From Oscillospiraceae bacterium (GTDB lineage Bacteria > Bacillota_A > Clostridia > Oscillospirales > Oscillospiraceae), in NCBI GenBank assembly GCA_031265965.1, contig JAISBX010000008.1, forward strand, positions 1-5,403: a DNA stretch of 5,403 bases, given 5' to 3'. A program made the position numbers and the translations under genes. The notes under the pieces were generated by a model that did not search any database, was not told the DNA's origin, and saw nothing but the letters and a program-made list of their open reading frames with translations. Positions 1-5,188 of the stretch are shown here, piece after piece. Each line of letters starts with the position of its first letter. Position 1 is the first letter of the stretch.

Positions 1-860
1 GGGCGGCGATTTTGCATATGGCAACACTTTCTCAGCGGGAGATATACGGAGGCGACAGCCATGCTCAGTTGACGATGAGCGTTGAAGCTCTGCGGGAGCG
101 TACCGCGGGCAGGGCGCCCATTGACGTCGCCGAACAGTACGAGCGCATTTGGAAAGGTTCGTTGCCCGGTCATATCAGCGGGCAGTTTCCGCAGCGGGAC
201 ATTTTCTATTCCAGCTACCTTCAGACCTACATCCGCCGTGACATCAAGGATATGATGGAGGATGTGGACAGCCTGCTGTTTGCGGATTTTGTCCGGGCTG
301 CGGCCTGCCGCGCGGGGCAAATGCTGAATGTCCACGATATTGCGTCGGACGTCGGCGTTTCGGATGATACGGCGAAACGCTGGCTCGGAATGCTTGAAAA
401 ATCGGACGTTATTTTCTATCTGCGGCCCTATTCCAACAACCTTCTGAAACGCACGGTAAAAACGCCCAAGCTGTACTTCTTTGACACAGGGCTTGTCGCG
501 TACCTCACGAAATATTCGTCGCCTGAAATTCTGATGAACGGCGCGATCAATGGGGCCTTGCTCGAAAATTACGTCGTGTCGGAAATCATGAAAAGCTACG
601 GCAACCTTGGCTTAGAAGCTGTCTGCCACTACTACCGCGACAAGGACAACAAGGAAATCGACTTGATCATCGAAAGCGATGGCGAGCTGCATCCCATTGA
701 AATCAAAAAGACCGCCTCGCCGTCCAGAGAGCTCGCGGGCGTGTTCAAGGTGCTGGACAAGGCGAGCGTGCCAAGAGGAACAGGCGCTGTCATTTGCGCC
801 AAGCGTGAGCTGTCGGCATTGGACAGGGGCACGCTGATCGTGCCGGTGTGGGTTTTATAG
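1..860 (+). CDS. AAA ATPase with C-terminal DUF4143 domain, 5'-truncated by window edge
   Basis: The last 285 codons of a protein that normally runs about 400-430 residues. The frame is open back to base 3 and reads AAILHMATLSQREIYGG, which matches the end of the AAA_14 ATPase domain (usual form GRxxILxLxPLSxREI). The TTG at 12 and the ATG at 18 are therefore internal, and the true start and the Walker A/B motifs lie upstream of the window. A winged-helix-like stretch follows (LNVHDIASDVGVSDDTAKRWL, about nt 325-390), then the family segment TPKLYFFDTGLVAYL (about 460-505). The C-terminal DUF4143 part has a PD-(D/E)XK-like set: LLENYVVSE (about 559-585), EIDLII with Asp at 660-662, and IEIKK with Glu at 699-701 and Lys at 705-707. 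The family is widespread in anaerobes, with no settled function. It is convergent with the ABC operon, so it is probably unrelated to it. It ends at TAG 858-860. Confidence 0.9.
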   Translation, partial: AAILHMATLSQREIYGGDSHAQLTMSVEALRERTAGRAPIDVAEQYERIWKGSLPGHISGQFPQRDIFYSSYLQTYIRRDIKDMMEDVDSLLFADFVRAAACRAGQMLNVHDIASDVGVSDDTAKRWLGMLEKSDVIFYLRPYSNNLLKRTVKTPKLYFFDTGLVAYLTKYSSPEILMNGAINGALLENYVVSEIMKSYGNLGLEAVCHYYRDKDNKEIDLIIESDGELHPIEIKKTASPSRELAGVFKVLDKASVPRGTGAVICAKRELSALDRGTLIVPVWVL

Positions 861-880
861 AAGACCGATAACCGGCCCGG
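861..880. other. 20-bp convergent intergenic gap without a canonical terminator
   Basis: This short gap separates two convergent stop codons (TAG ending at 860; TGA complement at 881-883). It holds a short near-palindrome, ACCGG-C-CCGGT (871-881), nested in GACCG...CGGTC (863-882). There is no T-run on either side and the loop would be too small, so I do not call it an intrinsic terminator. Transcripts from both sides probably overlap, or end by Rho or inside the opposite gene. Confidence 0.5.
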
Positions 881-1726
881 TCATATCACCGTGCTCGGCT
901 CTATCTGCGATCCTACGTCGACGGTGATCTTGATGTCGCGCTGTTCCGGGCGGCTGTCCTGTAGGAGCTCCCAGATGTGATGTGAAACGAGTGAAAAATC
1001 AGGCGTGTTGCGCACGGAGCCTATGGTGCGCGGGCGCGGGAGATCGATGTTCACGATCTCCCGCACCGTGCCCGGTGAGCGGCTGAGTACGGCCACTCGG
1101 TCGGAAAGGCCGACGGCTTCTTCTATGTTGTGCGTGACGAAAATTACGGTTTTGTTCGTCTTTGCCCATATGTTGAGCAATTCATCCTGCATTGTCTCAC
1201 GCGTCTGAGCGTCCACCGCCGCAAACGGTTCGTCCATCAGCAGGACGACAGGGTCGAAGGCGAGCACGCGCGCTATCGCCACGCGCTGCTGCATACCGCC
1301 TGACAATTCGCTCGGGTGGTGGTCTTCAAAACCGACCAGATCCACCAGCTTGATAAAGTGGTCGCTTATCTCGCGCCGCTCTTTTTTTGGTACGCCCTTG
1401 ATTTGCAGCCCGAACTCTATATTCTTGCGTACCGTGCGCCATGGGAACAGCGCATAGCCCTGCAGCACTATGCCGCGGTCGAGCTTTGGCTCCGTTATGC
1501 GGGCGCCGTCGATAAGCAGCTCGCCCTCGTCGGGCTTCGACAGGCCGATGAGAAGGTCGAGCAATGTGGATTTCCCGCAGCCGGACGGACCCACTATCGA
1601 GAAGAATTCTCCTTGCTCGACCTGGATGTTCACGTCCTTCAGCGCGTGAAACACTTCGCCTTCTGACGCGCGGCCTTTCTTGCGGAACGTCCGTCCGACG
1701 TGGTTGATCTCAATTTTTGCGTTCAC
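881..1726 (-). CDS. ABC transporter ATP-binding protein, NitT/TauT/SsuB type
   Basis: A cytoplasmic ATPase subunit that would drive import through the permease encoded at 5014-4181. All nucleotide-binding motifs are intact in 281 residues: Walker A GPSGCGKST (46-54), Q-loop Gln89 in GIVLQGYALFPW, signature LSGGMQQR (141-148), Walker B VVLLMDEP (160-167), D-loop FAAVD and switch His199 in FVTHNIEEA. The segment SRSPGTV (215-221) is where SsuB/TauB proteins carry a similar RPG-type motif, which supports the subfamily. It is slightly longer than the usual 250-265 residues because of a C-terminal tail of about 20 residues (QRDIKITVDVGSQIEPSTVI). The start is GTG at 1726, chosen because AAGGGGG (1741-1735) sits 8 nt upstream. 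The nearby ATG at 1731 is out of frame and stops after two codons. It is the last gene of the operon, 36 bp after the amidohydrolase. Confidence 0.95.
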   Translation of the reverse strand: MNAKIEINHVGRTFRKKGRASEGEVFHALKDVNIQVEQGEFFSIVGPSGCGKSTLLDLLIGLSKPDEGELLIDGARITEPKLDRGIVLQGYALFPWRTVRKNIEFGLQIKGVPKKERREISDHFIKLVDLVGFEDHHPSELSGGMQQRVAIARVLAFDPVVLLMDEPFAAVDAQTRETMQDELLNIWAKTNKTVIFVTHNIEEAVGLSDRVAVLSRSPGTVREIVNIDLPRPRTIGSVRNTPDFSLVSHHIWELLQDSRPEQRDIKITVDVGSQIEPSTVI

Positions 1727-1734
1727 GCCATTTT

Positions 1735-1741
1735 CCCCCTT
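1735..1741 (-). promoter_or_regulatory. Shine-Dalgarno site that fixes the GTG start of the ATPase gene
   Basis: On the minus strand AAGGGGG is followed by 8 nt and then GTG (1726-1724). This is good spacing for a G-rich ribosome site, and it favours GTG over the out-of-frame ATG at 1731-1729, which opens only ATG-GCG-TGA. The permease gene uses a very similar AGGGGG site. Confidence 0.7.
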
Positions 1742-1743
1742 TT

Positions 1744-1753
1744 GCCGTACGGC
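1744..1753. repeat. 10-bp perfect palindrome between amidohydrolase and ATPase genes
   Basis: GCCGTACGGC reads the same on both strands and lies in the 36-bp gap just before the Shine-Dalgarno site of the ATPase gene. In mRNA it could form only a weak 3-bp stem with a GUAC loop, so it is too small to be a terminator. It is recorded as the only structure in this gap; it may be chance. Confidence 0.4.
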
Positions 1754-1762
1754 GGCGCGGTA

Positions 1763-3007
1763 TTATCTGTCAAACCATGCCAATATTTCTTCGGGGTCGC
1801 ACGGCTGGTGTTCAAATTTTGGAGCGGCTTTTACAAATTCCATAGCGAAAGCTACGGTTTCCGCCACGCCGGTTTTTAACGCGGCTTCGTCGATATCGAA
1901 ATACTCGCTGTGCAGATCCGCGCCCGAACCGTATGCCTCGTTTTCGATCCCGAGAAACAGGAACGCGGACGGATAGAGCCGAGCGATAGACGAAAAGCTC
2001 TCGCTGCCCATAAGCGGCTCGCCGTCCTCCAAAACATCGCCGAGCGCGCCCCGGATCACTTGTTGCGCGAACCCGGCCGCCTGTGCGTTGTTGACGGTCG
2101 GAGGACCTTGAAGCAGGTGGTTTATGCCGTATTTGACACCGTATGCCGCCGATATTTCCGCGAGCGATTTTTTGAACCGTTCGATAAATATTCCGCCCAC
2201 CTCCGGCTTGTAGAACCTCGCCGAACCGCTGAACGTCAGTTCGTCAGGTATAACATTGCCTTTATCTCCGCAACGAAGCTGCCCTATGGAAAATGTCAGC
2301 GGCTCGAAAGGTGAAACGCTCTTGAGCCTGATTGATGTGAGCGCGTTGTAGAGCGCGACGAAGCAGTCGAGCGGATTGTTGGAGAGGTCGGGGCGCGACC
2401 CGTGTCCGCCCTGTCCACGCAGCGTCACGTCGAAAGCCGCCGCGCCCGCCATGATAGCCCCATTGCGGGCGATCAGCTTTCCAGCCGGCAGGTCGGCGCG
2501 CACATGGAGGCCGTGCGCGCCGCTTACCTTTATATTGTTGTCGAGTATATGGCGGAGGAGATAACGAAGATTGCCCGTGCCTTCCTCGCCGCGTTCAAAC
2601 AGCAGCAGGACGCGGCCGTTTGACAATTGCGCCTCGTTTTCTTGCAGGAGCTTCGCGGCTGTGAGCAGTATGGCGGTATGCGCGTCATGGCCGCAGGCGT
2701 GCTGGACGCCGTCGCTGAGCGATATGACCTCGCGCTCGCGCTTGAGGTTGCGCGGGTTTTCTTTGATAGGCAGCGCGTCGATATCGGCGCGGAGCAATAC
2801 CGTGTTGTCGTCCGGACCTGTGCCGATAAAGCCCAGAATGCCGCCGTTTTCGACCTCATAGTGCGCGATGCCGTACTCCGTAAGCGCCGCGTCTATGTAT
2901 TTGAGCGTTTCAAATTCCAGATTCGACAATTCAGGATGCCGGTGCAGATGCCGTCTATGTTCAATCACAAGCGGCTCATACCTCGCAGCCTGTCCCAATA
3001 CGTCCAT
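1763..3007 (-). CDS. M20D-family metallo-amidohydrolase (N-acyl amide hydrolase), operon-encoded
   Basis: A 414-residue M20 peptidase-family amidohydrolase that would split an amide bond in a small N-acyl compound with two metal ions. Visible motifs in order: HRHPELS (22-28), RADIDALPI (73-81), HACGHDAH (103-110, with likely metal ligands Cys105 and His107), FERGEEGTGN (137-146, likely ligand Glu142), HGLHV (165-169, likely ligand His168), the dimerisation-domain motif GGHGSRP (200-206), GSESFS (334-339) and LHSEYFDIDE (365-374, likely ligand His366). The Cys-His-Glu-His-His set is that of M20D enzymes such as hippurate and IAA-amino-acid hydrolases. Two motifs differ from the usual forms: FERGEE for FQPAEE, and GSES for GSED. 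There is no signal peptide, so it acts in the cytoplasm. The ATG at 3007 lies 6 nt after the binding-protein stop with no strong ribosome site, suggesting translational coupling. The exact substrate is unknown; it is probably the importer's cargo. Confidence 0.9.
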   Translation of the reverse strand: MDVLGQAARYEPLVIEHRRHLHRHPELSNLEFETLKYIDAALTEYGIAHYEVENGGILGFIGTGPDDNTVLLRADIDALPIKENPRNLKREREVISLSDGVQHACGHDAHTAILLTAAKLLQENEAQLSNGRVLLLFERGEEGTGNLRYLLRHILDNNIKVSGAHGLHVRADLPAGKLIARNGAIMAGAAAFDVTLRGQGGHGSRPDLSNNPLDCFVALYNALTSIRLKSVSPFEPLTFSIGQLRCGDKGNVIPDELTFSGSARFYKPEVGGIFIERFKKSLAEISAAYGVKYGINHLLQGPPTVNNAQAAGFAQQVIRGALGDVLEDGEPLMGSESFSSIARLYPSAFLFLGIENEAYGSGADLHSEYFDIDEAALKTGVAETVAFAMEFVKAAPKFEHQPCDPEEILAWFDR

Positions 3008-3013
3008 CGGCGT

Positions 3014-4147
3014 TCAGGCGGACAGCTCGCCCAGATAGAACGGGTTGTAGTCGTTTGTGAATATATCGTCCACATTGACGGCGCCCGGCGTCTCGAAGCC
3101 GTCGAGCTTCGCAGTCTCCGCCGCGTCTATCCAAAACTGGAGCTTTTCGCGCTCGACCCACAGCGAGGCCGTATACGGGCAGCCGGCTATGCGCTCGTAG
3201 TCGACGTCGAGGAATTTTGCGGTGTCCTCCAGCGCTTTGTCATAGTTCGAGTTTGCCCATACTTGGGCGCGGTTGACCGCCGTGACGTACGCCTTTATTA
3301 CAGCCGGGTGCTCGGCTATAAACTCCTCGGTGAAGGCGCGGCAGCCCACCGCGCTGAGGGTGCCGTCCCCGGCCTCGGCCGCGATGTCGTAGCTCTTGGC
3401 GAGCACGCGCAGACCGCCGGCCGCGTCGGCGATCACGTTATTAGGCCCGTGCAATATCCCGACGTCGATTTGCCCCTGCCGCAGCGCCTGTTCGATAGCC
3501 GTCGGGCTGTTGATGACTGTGATCTCAACGTCGCCATGTGTCAGGCCGTTCTGCCGCAAAAGCGTCGCGTTCCATATCTCCTCGCAGCCGCCGAGGCTGG
3601 CGAACGCGATGGTCCTGCCGCTGAGATCCGCCGCCGACTGTATCGGGCTATCCTCCTGCACGAACCACGTCATGTGCGTCTGGTTGAACTGCGGCGAGTC
3701 GAGCGTCGCGGCGTTCACGATTTTCAGGTTGACCCCCGCCTGACGCGCGAGCACGATGTTGTTCGTATGGCCGGCGCCGAACACGTCTACAATGCCCTGC
3801 TGCACCGCTTGGGCGAGGCTCACGCCCTGCCCGAGCGCGTCGATGTATTCGACGTCGATGCCCACCTCGTCAAAAAAGCCCTCGTAGTCCGCGAATATGG
3901 CCTCGTTGAACTGCGTGGGTTTGACGATCTTGAGCGTAAACCGCTGCGTGAGCGCGCCGTCGACGAACGCGCGCCCGTCGGGACCGTACTCCGGCGCGTT
4001 TGCCGCTTCGCCCGAGGCGGACGCCGTATCGGACGGTGGCGGCGCGGACGTGCCGGCGGTTTCATCGTTTTTTGAGCAGGCCGAGAGCAGCGCGAGTGAC
4101 AGCACCGCCGCGACGGCGCTTGCGGAGAATCTTTTTACGAGCTTCAT
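3014..4147 (-). CDS. ABC transporter substrate-binding lipoprotein, NMT1/SsuA-like
   Basis: A 377-residue extracytoplasmic receptor for the importer. The N-terminus is a lipoprotein signal: basic MKLVKR, a hydrophobic core, then lipobox LSAC (21-24) with Cys24 as the lipid site. A low-complexity Ser/Thr/Ala/Pro/Gly linker runs to about residue 62. The ligand-binding fold follows. Features typical of the SsuA/TauA/NMT1 group are FFDEVGIDVEYI (91-102), the pattern ALRQGQIDVGIL (221-232), FIAEHPAVIKAYV (276-288, matching FxxxHPxxVKAxx) and the C-terminal DIFTNDYNPFY (361-371, resembling DIYTNEFNPYY). The start ATG at 4147 has GAGG (4159-4156) 8 nt upstream. It follows the permease by 33 bp. The family takes sulfonates, taurine, nitrate, pyrimidine thiamin precursors and others, so the family alone does not fix the ligand. 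Confidence 0.93.
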   Translation of the reverse strand: MKLVKRFSASAVAAVLSLALLSACSKNDETAGTSAPPPSDTASASGEAANAPEYGPDGRAFVDGALTQRFTLKIVKPTQFNEAIFADYEGFFDEVGIDVEYIDALGQGVSLAQAVQQGIVDVFGAGHTNNIVLARQAGVNLKIVNAATLDSPQFNQTHMTWFVQEDSPIQSAADLSGRTIAFASLGGCEEIWNATLLRQNGLTHGDVEITVINSPTAIEQALRQGQIDVGILHGPNNVIADAAGGLRVLAKSYDIAAEAGDGTLSAVGCRAFTEEFIAEHPAVIKAYVTAVNRAQVWANSNYDKALEDTAKFLDVDYERIAGCPYTASLWVEREKLQFWIDAAETAKLDGFETPGAVNVDDIFTNDYNPFYLGELSA

Positions 4148-4155
4148 GTAAGTTA

Positions 4156-4159
4156 CCTC
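4156..4159 (-). promoter_or_regulatory. Shine-Dalgarno site of the substrate-binding protein gene
   Basis: GAGG followed by 8 nt and ATG (4147-4145). It agrees with the start that gives a complete lipoprotein signal peptide. Confidence 0.65.
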
Positions 4160-4160
4160 A

Positions 4161-4177
4161 TTTCAAATTTCAAATTT
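4161..4177. repeat. Short AT-rich tandem repeat between permease and binding-protein genes
   Basis: TTTCAAA occurs twice in tandem (4161-4167, 4168-4174) and is followed by TTT. It fills most of the 33-bp gap downstream of the permease stop. On the mRNA it gives an unstructured A/U-rich leader directly before the GAGG site, which would favour high translation of the binding protein. It could also be chance in AT-rich spacer sequence. Confidence 0.4.
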
Positions 4178-4180
4178 ATC

Positions 4181-5014
4181 TTATGATTGCTTTGGCTTCC
4201 ATCTCGTAGCGTGTTTTTCGAGCAGCACAAGCAGATAATTCAGCACGACGCCGATGATCGACATCATGAGTATCACGGCGTACATTTTCGGTATCTGATA
4301 TTTCATTTGCGCGTCGTACAGGATATAGCCGAGCCCCGAGCTCGCGCCCATCATCTCAGCGGCGGTCAGCACGAGTATAGACGACGTGGCCGCGAGCCGC
4401 AGCCCTGTCACTACGGTGGGAAAGGCCGACGGGAATATGACGCGCGTATATACGACGAAGCGGCCCGCGCCCATCGACCTCGCCGCCTTGATCAACATGG
4501 GGTCGACGCCCTTGACGCCGCTGATAGTGTTCAGCAGCAGCGGAGCCCACACGCCCCAAAAGACTATGGCGTACTTGCTGGGTTCTTTTATTCCGAAAAA
4601 GAGTATAAATACGGGCATAAGCGCGATTATAGAGGTCTGCCTGAACGTTTGGATCAGCGGATCGACATAGAATTCCAGCCGTCGAAACGACGCGATAAGT
4701 AATCCGGCCGGTATTGAGAACGCGAACCCGATCGCCAGCCCCACGACGGAGCGCCTGAGGCTTATGCCTATGTGCCTGATCATCTCGCCCGTGGCAAACA
4801 TATCGACAAATTTGGCGGAGACCACTGTGAACGGCGGCAAGAAATTGGCGTTTATAGCGCCGAGACGCGGAAGCGTTTCCCACAGCGCAAAGAATACGAC
4901 CAGCCCGAGCAGCCGCCGCAGGGAGAGTATTTTAGACGTCAAACGACATCGCTCCCTGGCGCCCCGCGCGAAGTGAAGCGTCCGTTTTGGATCCGCGTTG
5001 TTCAGTTTTATCAT
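4181..5014 (-). CDS. ABC transporter permease, SsuC/TauC-like (BPD_transp_1)
   Basis: The membrane channel subunit of the importer, 277 residues. Hydrophobic segments are seen at about 33-48, 88-108, 127-141, 148-163, 209-226 and 244-266, giving the roughly six-helix topology of this family. The EAA coupling loop, which docks the ATPase, is clear: IKAARSMGAGRFVVYTRVIFPSAFP (175-199), with the conserved Gly182 and the closing FPxAxP. I chose ATG at 5014 because AGGGGG (5027-5022) sits 7 nt upstream and the promoter lies just before it. A longer reading from TTG at 5122 would add 36 residues but would run through the promoter and start at the edge of the terminator hairpin, so it is rejected. 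It is the first gene of the operon. Without a binding or biochemical test the substrate cannot be read from it. Confidence 0.93.
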   Translation of the reverse strand: MIKLNNADPKRTLHFARGARERCRLTSKILSLRRLLGLVVFFALWETLPRLGAINANFLPPFTVVSAKFVDMFATGEMIRHIGISLRRSVVGLAIGFAFSIPAGLLIASFRRLEFYVDPLIQTFRQTSIIALMPVFILFFGIKEPSKYAIVFWGVWAPLLLNTISGVKGVDPMLIKAARSMGAGRFVVYTRVIFPSAFPTVVTGLRLAATSSILVLTAAEMMGASSGLGYILYDAQMKYQIPKMYAVILMMSIIGVVLNYLLVLLEKHATRWKPKQS

Positions 5015-5021
5015 AGCGGCG

Positions 5022-5027
5022 CCCCCT
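5022..5027 (-). promoter_or_regulatory. Shine-Dalgarno site deciding the permease start
   Basis: AGGGGG lies 7 nt before ATG 5014-5012. It settles the start against upstream in-frame candidates (ATG codons at 5041 and 5032, TTG at 5122), which have no comparable site. The 3' end of this site overlaps one arm of the 9-bp inverted repeat described at 5015-5080. Confidence 0.75.
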
Positions 5028-5034
5028 AACATTA

Positions 5035-5050
5035 AATACATATAAGTATT
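5035..5050. repeat. AT-rich inverted repeat in the operon leader, possible operator
   Basis: AATAC-ATATAA-GTATT is a perfect 5-bp inverted repeat with a 6-bp centre, lying just downstream of the expected transcription start (about 5054). The position suits a repressor site. The surrounding sequence is very AT-rich, so chance is quite possible. I do not recognise the motif as that of a named regulator. Confidence 0.3.
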
Positions 5051-5060
5051 ATATATAATT

Positions 5061-5089
5061 AGAATATCACAGGCGCCGCTGCTTGTCAA
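5061..5089 (-). promoter_or_regulatory. Sigma-A/sigma-70 type promoter of the ABC-amidohydrolase operon
   Basis: On the minus strand a perfect -35 TTGACA (5089-5084) is followed by a 17-bp spacer and -10 TATTCT (5066-5061; 4 of 6 consensus bases). TGA directly before the -10 (5069-5067) makes an extended -10 element. The expected start of transcription is near 5054, giving a leader of about 40 nt before the permease ATG, with no room for a riboswitch. All four operon genes are likely to be read from it. Confidence 0.8.
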
Positions 5090-5092
5090 GAG

Positions 5093-5111
5093 TTTTTTTG
5101 AAGGTTTTTTT
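5093..5111 (-). promoter_or_regulatory. Two phased A-tracts upstream of the -35 (UP-element-like)
   Basis: On the minus strand two runs of seven A (5111-5105 and 5099-5093) are spaced 12 bp centre to centre, nearly one helical turn, immediately upstream of TTGACA. Such tracts commonly bend DNA or bind the RNA polymerase alpha C-terminal domain and raise promoter strength. On the plus strand they read as T-runs, but no hairpin precedes them, so they are not a terminator. Confidence 0.5.
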
Positions 5112-5121
5112 GGGGGCGACA

Positions 5122-5152
5122 AAACGCCGCCCGTAATAGCCGGGCGGCGTTT
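5122..5152 (-). terminator. Intrinsic terminator of the upstream minus-strand gene
   Basis: AAACGCCGCCCG (5122-5133) and CGGGCGGCGTTT (5141-5152) form a perfect 12-bp stem with a 7-nt loop. On the minus strand the stem ends in TTTT (5124-5121) and stands 36 nt after the TAA of the partial gene at 5189. The T-run is short, so termination may be incomplete. The stem is symmetrical and could also act on plus-strand transcripts. It separates the upstream gene from the ABC operon promoter. Confidence 0.8.
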
Positions 5153-5188
5153 GTGCAGCAGACAGACCTATGTGTGCGCCCTTACGTT

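Larger units (their letters stand above)
5015..5080. repeat. 9-bp inverted repeat joining promoter spacer and permease ribosome site
   Basis: On the plus strand AGCGGCGCC (5015-5023) is the exact reverse complement of GGCGCCGCT (5072-5080), 48 bp apart; one more position could pair as G-U in RNA. One arm is between the -35 and -10 boxes. The other ends next to the permease start codon and includes the end of its Shine-Dalgarno site. Transcripts from the local promoter lack the promoter-side arm. Transcripts reading through from the upstream gene would carry both arms and could fold over the ribosome site. Each arm contains the self-complementary GGCGCC. Confidence 0.5.

Noticed and set aside
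863..882. Bidirectional intrinsic terminator in the convergent gap
   Set aside because: The GACCG...CGGTC and ACCGG-C-CCGGT repeats give only 5-bp stems, one with a 1-nt loop, and neither is followed by a T-run.
2627..4075. Long plus-strand open frame (482 codons) over the amidohydrolase and binding-protein genes
   Set aside because: It is antisense to two clearly recognisable genes, crosses their junction, is rich in Arg and Val as GC-rich shadow frames are, and shows no recognisable domain.
5015..5060. Possible riboswitch in the operon leader (for example TPP or SAM type)
   Set aside because: The predicted leader is only about 40 nt and AT-rich, too short for these riboswitches, and no conserved core motif is seen.
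5093..5111. Two plus-strand T-runs as terminators for the plus strand
   Set aside because: No stable hairpin precedes either run and no plus-strand gene ends nearby. They fit better as A-tracts upstream of the minus-strand promoter.
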